A stretch of DNA of 64,000 nucleotides from Vicinamibacterales bacterium (GCA_041394705.1 JAWKHS010000003.1:1-64000), one strand, 5' to 3'. Positions 27,833 to 37,192 are shown, counted from the stretch's first letter. Translations and numbers: made by a program. Notes: generated by a model from the sequence alone, not told the origin.

Positions 27833-29107
27833 TCACGCGGTCTGGCGCATCCAGGCGCCGAGCCGGCGGAGCCCCTCCTCGATCCTGGCCGGCGCGGTCA
27901 CCAGGGGACCGAACGAGATGCGCACGCCGGTGGTCAGCGAGGCGCCGAAGCCGCGGCCCGGCACCACGAGCACGCCCGTGGCCTTGAGGGCCTCGGGCAC
28001 GAACGCCTCGGCGTCGCGCCCGACGTCCATCACCGTGTAGAGGCCGCCGGCCGGCACCAGCCGCGGCCGGCCGATGTAGCGGTCGATCGCGTCCACGGTG
28101 ACGCGCGCCGCGTCGCGGTACAGGCCGTTGGCCCAGTCCACGTAGCGGCGCAGCGACCCGTCGTCGATGGCCCGGGCGAGATAGCGGCCCATCGCCATCT
28201 GCGCGAGCGTGTCGGGACAGAGGATGCTGCACTGCTGGACGCGCTCGAGCGCGTCGATGACGGGCGTCGCGGCTTCGATCCAACCCAGGCGCCGTCCCAG
28301 GCCCCGCGCCCACTTCGAGTTGGAGTGGATGCCCACCACGTGGGGATGATCCGCCGGCGACCAGGCGTAGTAGGCCGGCGGCGGCTCGAAGTGCTGGCAC
28401 TTGTAGGCGAAGTCGATCGCCAGCCAGGCGCCGGCGGCGGCCGTCCGCGCGCGCATGCGCTCGGCCAGGGCCTGCGGCACGACCTGGCTCGTCGGGTTGT
28501 CGGGCGCGCCGAAGAGCACGAGCCGCGGCCGGTGGGCGTCGAAGAGCCTGTCGAAGTCGCGGGCGACGCCGTCCGGGTCGCTCAATGGCCGGTAGGTCCA
28601 CGTCGCCGCGTCCATGACCGGCAGGCGCACGATCCGGGCGCCCGGCGCGGCAAACGCGATCTGCCCCTCGTAGTTCGCGTAGGTCGGATCCAGCAGCATG
28701 ACCGTGTCGCCGGGATCGAGGAGCGCCCGGAACAGGTCGTGCGTGAGCTGCGTGCTGCCCATCCCGATGGCCACGTGCTCGGGGCCGAGCCGCGGCACGC
28801 CGAACAGGTGTGACTCGAAGCGCGCGATCTGTTCGCGGCAGGCCATCTCGCCGAGCGTGGCCGTGTAGCCGCCGCTCTGGTGGAAGAGCGTGGGATCGGC
28901 GGCGATCTCGGCGTACGCCTGCCGGAACTCCTCCGGGGCGGCGTGGTTCACCCAGCCTCCGCCGAACGAGATCACGTCGTCGGGGTCGAGCCCCATCGCG
29001 ACGATGTTCTGCCGCTCGGCCATCTTCATGATCTGGCGGATGGGCGACGGGGAGTCGAGCTGTGCCTGCACGAGCGCCGACAGACGGGGCACCGAAGTGG
29101 TGGGCAT
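27833..29107 (-). CDS. PLP-dependent aminotransferase, class I/II
   Basis: 424 residues, fold type I. Substrate/PLP residues: GSTQLTHDLF (phosphate loop), DPTYANYEGQ (ring-stacking Tyr), GAPDNPTSQV (Asn), AIDFAYKCQ (Asp), SNSKWARGLGRRLGW (Schiff-base Lys and phosphate Arg) and a C-terminal RISFGP Arg. It resembles MocR-free aspartate/aromatic/2-aminoadipate-type enzymes; the substrate is unclear. It follows a metallo-beta-lactamase-fold gene by 11 nt in the same direction, probably one operon. No signal peptide; cytoplasmic. Confidence 0.9.
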   Translation of the reverse strand: MPTTSVPRLSALVQAQLDSPSPIRQIMKMAERQNIVAMGLDPDDVISFGGGWVNHAAPEEFRQAYAEIAADPTLFHQSGGYTATLGEMACREQIARFESHLFGVPRLGPEHVAIGMGSTQLTHDLFRALLDPGDTVMLLDPTYANYEGQIAFAAPGARIVRLPVMDAATWTYRPLSDPDGVARDFDRLFDAHRPRLVLFGAPDNPTSQVVPQALAERMRARTAAAGAWLAIDFAYKCQHFEPPPAYYAWSPADHPHVVGIHSNSKWARGLGRRLGWIEAATPVIDALERVQQCSILCPDTLAQMAMGRYLARAIDDGSLRRYVDWANGLYRDAARVTVDAIDRYIGRPRLVPAGGLYTVMDVGRDAEAFVPEALKATGVLVVPGRGFGASLTTGVRISFGPLVTAPARIEEGLRRLGAWMRQTA

Positions 29108-29118
29108 GTGAGGTCCGT

Positions 29119-30057
29119 TCAGAAGAGGCGTTGCCACCGCGGGCGGAGGCTGCGGTCGATTTCGTCGAGCGTGTCGAACTGGCGCGTCCGGTCGTAGTCC
29201 GTGAAGCGGTCGGGCAGCGGCAGCGCGCGGAAGACGGCGGCCTTGTCCTTGAACATCCGCATCTCGGCCCGCACGTACTCCACCGAGAAGCGGACGAACG
29301 CGGCGTAGTCCACCAGGTCCTGGCGGCCGAGCACCGTGCCGTGGCCCGTGATCACGCGCGCGGCCGCCGGGAAGGCGTCCAGCGTCGCCTGCAGGGCGTC
29401 GGGGAAGTGGCGGCCGTCGCCGCCGCCCTCGATGTTGATGATGGGGAAGCGCTGCCCCGGGAAGAGGTCGCCCAGGTGGAGGACACGCGCCTTGTCGAAC
29501 GAGACGACGAGGTCGCCGTCGGTGTGGGCCGCCCCGGGATGGAACAGCGTCACCGCGTCGTCGCCGTCGAACAGCACCAGGCGATCGTCGACGCGGGTGA
29601 GGCGCTGCTCGGTCTCGGGCCCCCGCGGCAGGTAGCTGAAGTGGAGCAGCCGATCGACCGTGCGGGTCGCGGCGACGATTCGCACGCTGGCCGGCAGCTC
29701 CACCACGGCCTCGGCGTGGTCGCTGTGGGAGTGCGTCAGGATCGCGTGGGTGATGGGGCGATCGGTGAGGGTCCGGACGGCGGCGTCGAGGGCCGGCCAC
29801 GCGGCCGCGTACTTCGGGTCGACGACGACCACGGCGGACGGCGTGACGAACACGGCCGTGTTGCCGCCGCCGCCCCGGACGAGGTAGAGGCCGTCGGCCA
29901 CGGGCTCCGGCGCACCGACCGGCGTGCCGTCGCCGCCGGCGACCAGGAACAGGGGCACGTCCGCCTCGCCCCGGCAGGCCGGCAGTCCGGCCAGCCCGAC
30001 CACCGCGAGGACCAGCAGGGCGGCGGCCGTCGAGGGGGGCGCAACGCGGCGGGACAT
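29119..30057 (-). CDS. Exported MBL-fold metallohydrolase, possible lipoprotein
   Basis: 312 residues. A hydrophobic N-terminus (9-26) ends in GLPAC, a loose lipobox with Cys at about residue 28. The metallo-beta-lactamase fold has THSHSDHAEAVV (metal motif HxHxDH), a later His in FHPGAAHTDGD, the bridging Asp in LHLGDLFPG and a final His in VITGHGT. The arrangement is like the secreted 'quinoprotein relay'/SoxH-type MBL proteins of Gram-negatives. Substrate unknown. A TACGCT lies 11 nt before the start. Pairs with the aminotransferase downstream. Confidence 0.85.
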   Translation of the reverse strand: MSRRVAPPSTAAALLVLAVVGLAGLPACRGEADVPLFLVAGGDGTPVGAPEPVADGLYLVRGGGGNTAVFVTPSAVVVVDPKYAAAWPALDAAVRTLTDRPITHAILTHSHSDHAEAVVELPASVRIVAATRTVDRLLHFSYLPRGPETEQRLTRVDDRLVLFDGDDAVTLFHPGAAHTDGDLVVSFDKARVLHLGDLFPGQRFPIINIEGGGDGRHFPDALQATLDAFPAAARVITGHGTVLGRQDLVDYAAFVRFSVEYVRAEMRMFKDKAAVFRALPLPDRFTDYDRTRQFDTLDEIDRSLRPRWQRLF

Positions 30058-30068
30058 GACGGCCGTTC

Positions 30069-30074
30069 AGCGTA
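30069..30074 (-). promoter_or_regulatory. -10 hexamer TACGCT of the MBL-fold gene
   Basis: 11 nt before the ATG at 30057; slightly longer than the leaderless spacing elsewhere. Confidence 0.35.
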
Positions 30075-30141
30075 GCACGGCGTTCGTCGCGGGCTTCCCG
30101 CCTCCAACCCTGCCGACGGCCGGCCCGTCCAAGCGCGGGGG

Positions 30142-32604
30142 ATGACCATGCGCTGGGATGGGCTGCGGTTCGACCTCGTGAGCGGCGTGCGCGGATTCCG
30201 GCGCACGCCCGGTGTCACGCTCGCGGCCCTGGCGACGCTCGTGCTCGGCATCGGCGCCGCGGCCGCCATGTTCACGGTGGTGCGCGCCGTGCTCTTCGCG
30301 CCGCTGCCGTACGCCCAGCCGGATCGGCGCGTGATGATCTGGAGCCGCTGGGTCAGCTTCGACAAGACGTGGCTCTCGGACCAGGAGATCCTCGACTACC
30401 GACGCCTGGCCACGACGATGACGGCCGTCGCGGGCTGGACGACCCAGCAGCAGAACCTCACGGGCGACGGACCGCCGATTCGCGTCGGCGTCGGCCTGGT
30501 GACCGCGAACGTCTTCGACGTCCTGGGCGCCCGGCCGGTCCTGGGCCGCCCGATCGCCCCGGCGGAGGACCGCCCGGGCGCGGCGCCCGTCGCCGTGCTC
30601 GGCTACGGGTTGTGGCAGACGCGTTTCGGCGGCGATCCGTCCGTGGTCGGGCGACGCATCCAGCTCGACGACGTGCCGGTCGAGATCGTCGGCGTGATGC
30701 CGGAGGGCTTCCGCCTGCCCACCGACTTCACCGAGGACGCCGCCGAGCCGACCCGGCTCTGGCGTCCGCTCGCCATCGACGAGGCCGACACGTCCCGCGG
30801 CAGCCACGGCTTCTACGCGGCCGCCGTCCTGGCGCCCGGCGCCACGGCCGCCTCCGCGTCCGACGAACTGGCCGCCCTCACGAGGACCATGACCGCGCAG
30901 GGGCTCTATCCGGACGCCATGCGCTTCACGGCGTTCGCCGTGCCGGTCGACGCCGAGATCCGCGGCGGCCTCCGGCCGGCGATGTGGCTGCTGACCGGGG
31001 CCGTGCTGTGCCTGCTCCTCATCGCGTGCGCCAACGTGGCGAACCTGCTGCTCGTGCGCGGCGAGGCGCGCGCCCGGGAGATGGCCGTCCGCACCGCCAT
31101 CGGCGCGACGGGCACGCGGCTCATCGGCCAGCTCCTGGGGGAAAGCACGCTGCTCGCGGCGGCCGGCGGCATCGGCGGGCTCGGCCTGGCCGCGGCGGCG
31201 CTGCGGGTGCTCGTGGCCGTGGACCCCACCCTCCTGCCGCCGCTCGCGCCCATCCGGCTCGATGCCTTCGTGGTGGGGGCCACGCTGGGACTCGCCGTGG
31301 TGACGACGCTCGTCTTCGGGCTCGTGCCGGCGCTCAGGACGCCGCGGGTGTCGCTGGTGGAGGCGCTGCGCGAGGGCCAGCACGCCACGGCCAGCCCCGC
31401 GCGGCAGCGCCTGAGGGCCGCGCTCGTCCTCGTCGAGGTGACGCTGGCCGTGGTGCTCGTCGTGGGCGCCGGGCTCATGGGGCGCAGCCTGGCGGCGCTC
31501 GGCCGCGTGCCCCTCGGCTTCGATCCGTCGCACGTGCTGACGCTCCGGCTCGCGCTGCCAGCCGCGCGGTACGACACGCCGGAACGGGTGGTCGCGTTCT
31601 ACCGGGAGCTGGTGACGCGCGTGCGCGCGCTTCCGGGCGTCACCGCCGCCGGGCTCGTCCGCGTGCTGCCGCTCGCCACCTCGATCGGCGACTGGGGCGT
31701 GGACGTGGAGGGATTCGAGGAGAGCCCGGGTCACACCGCCAAGGGCGACTGGCAGATCGTCAGCGACGGTGCCTTCGAAGCCATGGGCATGCGGCTCGTG
31801 CGCGGCCGCTGGTTCACGCCGATGGACACGACCGGGTCGATGCCCATCGTGGTGGTGAACGAGACGATGGCTCGCGCCTACTGGCCCGACGGCCAGGCCG
31901 TGGGCGGGCGCGTGCGGGTCGGTGGGGCCGACAGCGGCCGGCCGTGGGCGCAGGTGGTGGGGATCGTGGCCGACGAACGCCACAACGGCGTCACGGCGGC
32001 CGTGAAGGAGAAGTTCTACGTGCCCCACAGCCAGTGGCACGTCCTCACCGGCGGCAACCTGGTGCGCAACGCCTTCCTGGTCGTCCGGACGAGCGGCGCG
32101 CCCGAGGCCGCCGCCGGTCCTGCCGCCGCGGCCGTGGCCGCGCTCGATCCGGGGCTGCCCGTCGCCGCCGTGCGGCCGATGACCGAGGTGGTCGACGCCG
32201 CGCTCGCCACGCCGCGCCTCACGGGCGTGCTGCTCGGGAGCTTCGCGGCGGCCGCGCTCGCCCTGGCCGTCGTCGGCCTCTACGGTGTCGTCTCGTACCT
32301 GGTGGCCCGGCGCACGCACGAGATCGGGATCCGCGTGGCGCTCGGAGCCGAGCGCGGCGCGGTACTGCGGCTGGTGATGGCACGCGGCGTGGGCCTGGCG
32401 CTGGGCGGCGTGGTGGTGGGCGTCGTCGCCGCCCTGGGGGCCGCGCGTCTGATGCGCAGCCTGCTGTACGAGGTCACGCCGTCAGACCCGGTGACGTTCC
32501 TGGTCGTGCCTGCCGCCCTGCTCCTGGTGGCCGTGGTCGCCAGCCTGGTGCCGGCGCTGCGCGCGCTCCGGATCGATCCCTTGCGGGCGCTCAGGGTGGA
32601 GTAG
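30142..32604 (+). CDS. ABC transporter permease, MacB/FtsX type, full-length 'ADOP' form
   Basis: 820 residues. One TM at the N-terminus (about 24-48), then a MacB-like periplasmic domain (55-270), three TMs (about 280-420), a second periplasmic domain (440-680) and three C-terminal TMs (about 690-810): a duplicated FtsX unit in one chain. The N-terminal ...FRRTPGVTLAALATLVLGIGAAAAMF and C-terminal SLVPALRALRIDPLRALRVE are typical of acidobacterial duplicated orphaned permeases. No ATPase gene is adjacent. Likely role in mechanotransmission or export of a peptide or lipid. Start: ATG at 30142 or the second ATG two codons on, after GGGGG. Confidence 0.93.
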   Translation: MTMRWDGLRFDLVSGVRGFRRTPGVTLAALATLVLGIGAAAAMFTVVRAVLFAPLPYAQPDRRVMIWSRWVSFDKTWLSDQEILDYRRLATTMTAVAGWTTQQQNLTGDGPPIRVGVGLVTANVFDVLGARPVLGRPIAPAEDRPGAAPVAVLGYGLWQTRFGGDPSVVGRRIQLDDVPVEIVGVMPEGFRLPTDFTEDAAEPTRLWRPLAIDEADTSRGSHGFYAAAVLAPGATAASASDELAALTRTMTAQGLYPDAMRFTAFAVPVDAEIRGGLRPAMWLLTGAVLCLLLIACANVANLLLVRGEARAREMAVRTAIGATGTRLIGQLLGESTLLAAAGGIGGLGLAAAALRVLVAVDPTLLPPLAPIRLDAFVVGATLGLAVVTTLVFGLVPALRTPRVSLVEALREGQHATASPARQRLRAALVLVEVTLAVVLVVGAGLMGRSLAALGRVPLGFDPSHVLTLRLALPAARYDTPERVVAFYRELVTRVRALPGVTAAGLVRVLPLATSIGDWGVDVEGFEESPGHTAKGDWQIVSDGAFEAMGMRLVRGRWFTPMDTTGSMPIVVVNETMARAYWPDGQAVGGRVRVGGADSGRPWAQVVGIVADERHNGVTAAVKEKFYVPHSQWHVLTGGNLVRNAFLVVRTSGAPEAAAGPAAAAVAALDPGLPVAAVRPMTEVVDAALATPRLTGVLLGSFAAAALALAVVGLYGVVSYLVARRTHEIGIRVALGAERGAVLRLVMARGVGLALGGVVVGVVAALGAARLMRSLLYEVTPSDPVTFLVVPAALLLVAVVASLVPALRALRIDPLRALRVE

Positions 32605-32632
32605 CGCGAAGCGCGGGCCGCCGGACGGCGGG

Positions 32633-33187
32633 TCAGGCCCGGGCCTTCGACGGCCGCCACCACACGAGCGCGCCGGTGACGGCCTGAACGACGAAGCCCA
32701 GCGAGCCGACGAAGTAGATCGCCTGCAGCGGCAGCGGGAAGCCGCCCGCCGTGTGCAGGCGCGACACCACGCGCGGGACGAACTCGATCGCGAGCGGCAC
32801 CGGCACGGCCCGGAAGACCACGCGCCCGATCGCCGTCGCGGCGAGAAGGCCCATGATGAGCAGGCCCACGACGCCCACCCAGTTGTGGACGTCGTAGCTG
32901 AAGCGCCACCAGCCGCGGTCCGTCCTGACGCGCAGGCTCTTGGGCGGCCACCACAGGTACACGCCCCCGAGCTGCAGCAGGAGCGACACCACCGTCACCG
33001 CCACCACGAGCCAGGCACCGGCACGGCCGGCCAGCAGGTTCATGTGCAGCTCGAGGAGCCACGCGCGCGTGGGCTGGGCCAGGGGCAGCATCACCAGGGA
33101 TCCGGTGAGGCCCGCGATGAGCACGAGTACGCCGCTCGTGAGCCCGAGCCAGCGGTGCGACCACAGCATGAACGTCCGGAACGACAT
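32633..33187 (-). CDS. PepSY-associated transmembrane protein
   Basis: 184 residues with four TM helices (about 12-33, 56-78, 103-124, 160-178). The opening RTFMLWSHRWLGLTSG and the internal DVHNWVGVVGLL are the two heme-type His motifs (HRWLG, HNWxG) typical of the PepSY_TM family, seen in iron-reductase-like proteins. No PepSY domain is present. Function is probably linked to membrane electron transfer or iron uptake, which is an inference. Convergent with the permease gene; 28 nt between stops. Confidence 0.85.
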   Translation of the reverse strand: MSFRTFMLWSHRWLGLTSGVLVLIAGLTGSLVMLPLAQPTRAWLLELHMNLLAGRAGAWLVVAVTVVSLLLQLGGVYLWWPPKSLRVRTDRGWWRFSYDVHNWVGVVGLLIMGLLAATAIGRVVFRAVPVPLAIEFVPRVVSRLHTAGGFPLPLQAIYFVGSLGFVVQAVTGALVWWRPSKARA

Positions 33188-33217
33188 CGCTGGGACGATT
33201 GTCCCACGCCGCGGCGT

Positions 33218-34831
33218 CTACGGCAGCGGGCCGCCGAGCCGCGCGGTGCTCGCCAGGGCCTCGGCGTACCACGTGCGCCACGCGTCGAGGACGTCGGCGG
33301 GTGCGGCGTTGCGACGCTCCGTGTCCATCCGTGCATCCCGCGCGGCCTCGAGGAGCGTGCGGGTCGGCGCGATGTCGTCCGGTCCGGCGGCCGCCAGGAA
33401 CATCGCCGTCGTCGCGACCGCCGTCGCGACGTGCCCGATCTCGGCCGGGTCCACCTTGTCGAGCGTGTCCAGGTTCGTGTGGTAGTAGCGGTCGGTGAAG
33501 TGCCAATTGAGGAGCGCGGGCACGCCGATCTTCGTGAACGACGTGTGATCGCTGCCGCCCTCGTACGGATTCGTCCTGACGACCCAGCCGGTGTCGCGGG
33601 CGCGCCGCAGGGCGACGGCCAGGTGCAGGTCGTTCAGGAACGTGCCGACGAGGAGGGCGCGATCCACGCGGCTCGCGCCCCATTCGGTGTGCGGGTCCGA
33701 CGGCCGCTCCCAGAACGCCGTCGGGTCCGGGCCCTTCTCGATCAGGAACGTGCCTCCCGTCTTCGACGTGTCCTCGCCGGTCATGTCGAGCGACATCATC
33801 GCGAGCACGCGACTGGCCCGCGCCCGATCGGCCGCGATCCACGCGTCGCTGGCGCGGATCTCGTCGCCAAAGAGCAGGGTCAGCGTTCGGGCGGGGCGCG
33901 GCAGGGCGCCGTCGGCGATGGCCCGCTGCATGGCCACGGCGGCGGCCAGGAGCGACCCGCAGCCGCTGGCGTTGTCGTTCGCGCCCGGCTCCTGCACGTG
34001 CGCGACGAGCACGACCCTGTCGTCGGGCCAGCGCGTGCCCGGGAACTCCGCCACGAGCGTGCGTACGGCCCGGCGGTGGAACGTGGTGTCGGCGGTGACG
34101 TGCACCGAGACCGGACCGCCGGCCAGGCGCTCGCGCAGCCGGCGCGCCGCGCGCGGGGTGGCCTTGAAGCCGAACGACGGCCGATCCGGCGCGTAGGGGA
34201 TCGCCCCCCACTGGAGCACGTCCGGCGTGGACTCGGGCCGCGTGTAGGCGGCGATCTGGGTGGAGATCACCCCCGCGGCGCCCCGCGCCTTCACGGCCTC
34301 GTTCCACACGGCGCCGATGGGCCCGTCGGCCAGCACCACCGCGCCCGATACGTCCTGGCCCTCGTAGGCGGCCGCACCGGTGCCGGCGCCGACGTCCACC
34401 AGACGCGCCGTCGTACCGCCTGGCGGGGTCGGGAAGGAGTTGATGGCGAGCGGGACGCGGTCCTGCGCCCGTGACAGCACGATCTCGCCCGACGGTCCGT
34501 CGAGCCGCAACGTGGTGTCCTTCAGTTCCCAGCCCTGGCTCGACGACGCGATCGTGTCGTAGTGCGTGGCGATGCCGGCGCCCTGCAGCACGGCGTCGAT
34601 CCGGTCCAGCGACTCGTCGAACTGGGGATTGCCGGCCAGGCGCCACAGGGGCGCGATGGCGGAGACGACCGCCATCGCGGCGCCGGTGTCCACCCGCGGC
34701 GCCGCCGCGCGGTACGCGGCCTCGGCCCGCGGAGGCAGCACGCGATCCAAGGGCGGCAGGTGCGGGATCGGCGGCTGGGCGCCGGCGGCGCCGAGCGCGG
34801 CCATGACGGCGGTCAGCCAGGCAAGACGCAT
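33218..34831 (-). CDS. Exported M28-family metallopeptidase
   Basis: 537 residues. Signal peptide 1-19 (MRLAWLTAVMAALGAAGAQ). A PA-like insert lies at about 140-245. The zinc peptidase part has AHVQEPGANDNASGC (His and bridging Asp), FGDEIRASD (ligand Glu), MSLDMTGED (Asp) and GGSDHTSF (His). In most M28 enzymes the catalytic base is the first Glu of an EE pair; here that position is Asp (DE), which may slow or alter catalysis. A TATCAT hexamer 7 nt before the ATG at 34831 decides this start over the ATG at 34840. Divergent from the amidase gene. Confidence 0.88.
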   Translation of the reverse strand: MRLAWLTAVMAALGAAGAQPPIPHLPPLDRVLPPRAEAAYRAAAPRVDTGAAMAVVSAIAPLWRLAGNPQFDESLDRIDAVLQGAGIATHYDTIASSSQGWELKDTTLRLDGPSGEIVLSRAQDRVPLAINSFPTPPGGTTARLVDVGAGTGAAAYEGQDVSGAVVLADGPIGAVWNEAVKARGAAGVISTQIAAYTRPESTPDVLQWGAIPYAPDRPSFGFKATPRAARRLRERLAGGPVSVHVTADTTFHRRAVRTLVAEFPGTRWPDDRVVLVAHVQEPGANDNASGCGSLLAAAVAMQRAIADGALPRPARTLTLLFGDEIRASDAWIAADRARASRVLAMMSLDMTGEDTSKTGGTFLIEKGPDPTAFWERPSDPHTEWGASRVDRALLVGTFLNDLHLAVALRRARDTGWVVRTNPYEGGSDHTSFTKIGVPALLNWHFTDRYYHTNLDTLDKVDPAEIGHVATAVATTAMFLAAAGPDDIAPTRTLLEAARDARMDTERRNAAPADVLDAWRTWYAEALASTARLGGPLP

Positions 34832-34838
34832 CGACCGC

Positions 34839-34844
34839 ATGATA
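34839..34844 (-). promoter_or_regulatory. -10 hexamer TATCAT of the M28 gene
   Basis: Seven bases before the ATG at 34831; supports a leaderless start and argues against the ATG at 34840, which would lie inside the box. Confidence 0.45.
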
Positions 34845-34876
34845 GCGCCGCATCGTGGCGTCGGCTGCACCGCGCC

Positions 34877-34882
34877 TATAAT
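34877..34882 (+). promoter_or_regulatory. Consensus -10 TATAAT of the amidase gene
   Basis: Nine bases before the ATG at 34892; a predicted +1 two or three bases before the ATG makes the transcript almost leaderless. No clear -35. Confidence 0.6.
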
Positions 34883-34891
34883 CGCGGCGTC

Positions 34892-36658
34892 ATGGCCCAC
34901 CTGGACGCCACCCGCCGCACGTTCTTCGCCCACTTCGCCGGCCTCGGCCGCGGCACCACGCTCATTCCTGGCGTGCTCTGGGCCCGGATGCAGGACGCGG
35001 GCGCCGACACGATCACGCTCGAGATGCTGACCGACGCGCTGAAGCTGTCGGGCATCGAGCTCAGCGAAGAAGACCGCAAGGCGATGGTGGACGGCGCCAA
35101 CGCGCAGCTCGAGCGCCTCGAGGAACTGCACGCCTTCCACATCCCGAACGACGTCTCCCCGCCCTACCACTTCAGTCCCGTCGTGCCAGGCATGGCCGTG
35201 GATCGGCAGCGCCACCCCTGGGTGCTCAGCAAGGCCCCGGGCGTGAAACGGCCCGCGCGGCTGGAAGACGTGGCGTTCTGGCCGCTGCGGCACCTGGCCG
35301 AGCTCCTGCGCACGCGCCAGGTGACGTCCACCGAGCTGGCGCGGATGTACCTGGACCGGCTGCACCGCTACCAGCCCAGGATCAATGCGGTCGTCACCTT
35401 CCTGGACGACCACGGCCTGGCCGAGGCCGCGCAAGCGGACAGGGAGATCGCCGCCGGGCGCTACAAGGGCCCGCTGCACGGCATTCCCTGGGGCGTGAAG
35501 GACATCATCACGGTGAAGGGGTTCAAGACCACCTGGGGATCGCCCGCCTTCACCGAGCAGCAGTTCGACTACGACGCGTCGATCGTCGAGATGCTGCGCG
35601 AGTCGGGTGCGGTGCTCATCGCCAAGCTGGCGACGGGCGAGCTCGCCGCCGGGGACAACTGGTTCGGCGGGCAGACGAAGAGCCCGTGGGATCCGACGCA
35701 GGGATCGAGCGGCTCGTCGGCCGGGCCGGCGTCGGCGACCGCCGCCGGCTGCGTCGCCTTCGCCATCGGCAGCGAGACGAGCGGGTCCATCCTGAGTCCG
35801 TCGGGCCGGTGCGGCGTCGTCGGGCTGCGGCCGACGTTCGGCCGCGTCAGCCGCCACGGCGCCATGGCGCTCTCGTGGACGCAGGACCGGCTGGGCCCGT
35901 TCGCGCGCTACGCCGAGGACTGCGCGATCGTGATGCAGGCCATCGCGAAGCCGGACGGCCGGGACATGAGCGTCTCCGACGTCCCCTTCAACTGGAACGC
36001 CGGCCTCGACGTCCGGCGGCTGAAGGTGGGCATCCTGCAGGCGTCGTTCGACGAGTTGACCGAGCCGGCCGCCAAGGCCAACGCCGCCGCGACGCTCGAC
36101 GTGCTGAAGGCGCTGGGCATCCGCGACTTCCTGCCCGTGAACGTGCCGGAGTTCGGGCTCGACGTCAGCGCCATCGGGGTCGAGTCGGCGGCCTTCTTCG
36201 ACGAGCACGCGCGCGCGGGCCGCATGGCCAAGGCGCGCGGCCGCGGGCGGCCGAACGGCCGCCTGCTGTCCGCCGTGGACTTCCTGCAGGGGCAGCGCGC
36301 GCGCATGATGATGATGGAGGCGCTGGCCGAGGCCACCCGCCACGTGGACGTCTACGTCGTGGCCTCGAACAGCGTCGGGCGCGGAGGACCTGGCGGCCCG
36401 CCGGGAGGACGCCCGCCGGGAGCGCCGCGTCCACCGCGCCGGCCGCAGCCGCCGGGCCAGCGGCACTTCCAGATGGCGAACCTGGCGTGCTATCCCGCCG
36501 TGAACGTCCCGAACGGCTTCACGGCCGAGGGCGGCACGCCCACGAGCATCGTCTTCTACGCCCAGCCGTACCGCGAGCTCGAGCTCCTGGCGCTGGCGAA
36601 GGCGTACCAGGACAGGGCGCGCTGGCACGAGAAGACGCCGGCCGCGCTCGACGCCTGA
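34892..36658 (+). CDS. Amidase-signature enzyme with Tat-type N-terminus
   Basis: 588 residues. The N-terminus RRTFFAHFAGLGRGTTLIPG is a twin-arginine-like signal found in acidobacterial amidases. Residues 1-120 form a helical lead, then the amidase-signature domain: GVKDIITVKGFKTTWGS (catalytic Lys) and the Ser/cis-Ser loop QGSSGSSAGPASATAAG, so the Ser-Ser-Lys triad is present. Expected to hydrolyse amide bonds; substrate unknown. Around residues 495-525 a Gly/Pro/Arg-rich stretch (GGPGGPPGGRPPGAPRP) interrupts the C-terminal part. The YbaK-type gene follows 11 nt later, so the two form an operon. Confidence 0.92.
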   Translation: MAHLDATRRTFFAHFAGLGRGTTLIPGVLWARMQDAGADTITLEMLTDALKLSGIELSEEDRKAMVDGANAQLERLEELHAFHIPNDVSPPYHFSPVVPGMAVDRQRHPWVLSKAPGVKRPARLEDVAFWPLRHLAELLRTRQVTSTELARMYLDRLHRYQPRINAVVTFLDDHGLAEAAQADREIAAGRYKGPLHGIPWGVKDIITVKGFKTTWGSPAFTEQQFDYDASIVEMLRESGAVLIAKLATGELAAGDNWFGGQTKSPWDPTQGSSGSSAGPASATAAGCVAFAIGSETSGSILSPSGRCGVVGLRPTFGRVSRHGAMALSWTQDRLGPFARYAEDCAIVMQAIAKPDGRDMSVSDVPFNWNAGLDVRRLKVGILQASFDELTEPAAKANAAATLDVLKALGIRDFLPVNVPEFGLDVSAIGVESAAFFDEHARAGRMAKARGRGRPNGRLLSAVDFLQGQRARMMMMEALAEATRHVDVYVVASNSVGRGGPGGPPGGRPPGAPRPPRRPQPPGQRHFQMANLACYPAVNVPNGFTAEGGTPTSIVFYAQPYRELELLALAKAYQDRARWHEKTPAALDA

Positions 36659-36669
36659 GGACGGCGGCG

Positions 36670-37155
36670 ATGGCGACGACCGGCGCGACGCCGGCGGTGC
36701 ACGCGCTCAGGCGCCACGGCCTCCCGTTCACCGAGCACGAGTACCGCTACGAGCACAAGGGCGGGACGAGGGTCTCGTCACGCGAGCTCGGCGTGCCCGA
36801 ACACGAGGTCGTCAAGACGCTCGTGATGGAGGACGAACGCCACCGGCCTTTGGTCGTCCTCATGCACGGCGACCGCGAGGTATCCACCAAGCAGCTCGCC
36901 CGCCAGATCGGCACCAAGCTCGTCCGCCCGTGCGCGCCCGACGTGGCCGAGAAGCACACGGGCTACCAGGTGGGCGGCACCTCACCCTTCGGCCTCCGCA
37001 AGCCGCTCCCCATCTACATGGAGAGGTCCATTACGGGCCTCCCGATGGTGTACGTGAACGGCGGCCGGCGTGGGTTCCTGGTGCGCGTGGACCCGCGCGA
37101 GATGGCAACGGTGCTCGAGGCGGAGATGGTGGAAGTGGGGATCGAGGGGAACTGA
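36670..37155 (+). CDS. YbaK/EbsC-type aminoacyl-tRNA deacylase
   Basis: 161 residues. The domain starts HALRRHGLPFTEHEYRY; conserved VVKTLVM carries the catalytic-site Lys, followed by LARQIGTKLVRPCAP and the substrate loop YQVGGTSPFG (GxxSPFG). Family enzymes hydrolyse mischarged tRNA, mainly Cys-tRNA(Pro), in the cytoplasm. Sequence cannot separate the YbaK, ProX and PrdX subtypes, so no symbol is given. It lies 11 nt after the amidase gene. Downstream begins the 540-bp gene-free stretch. Confidence 0.9.
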   Translation: MATTGATPAVHALRRHGLPFTEHEYRYEHKGGTRVSSRELGVPEHEVVKTLVMEDERHRPLVVLMHGDREVSTKQLARQIGTKLVRPCAPDVAEKHTGYQVGGTSPFGLRKPLPIYMERSITGLPMVYVNGGRRGFLVRVDPREMATVLEAEMVEVGIEGN

Positions 37156-37160
37156 CGCCG

Positions 37161-37192
37161 TAGGGACCGGGAACAAGGGACTAGGGACCGGG
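37161..37192. repeat. Degenerate tandem repeat of AGGGAC units
   Basis: TAGGGACCGGG occurs twice, 21 nt apart, with an AAGGGAC unit between. This GGGAC-type intergenic repeat starts 6 nt after the deacylase stop and has no coding signal. Confidence 0.55.
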
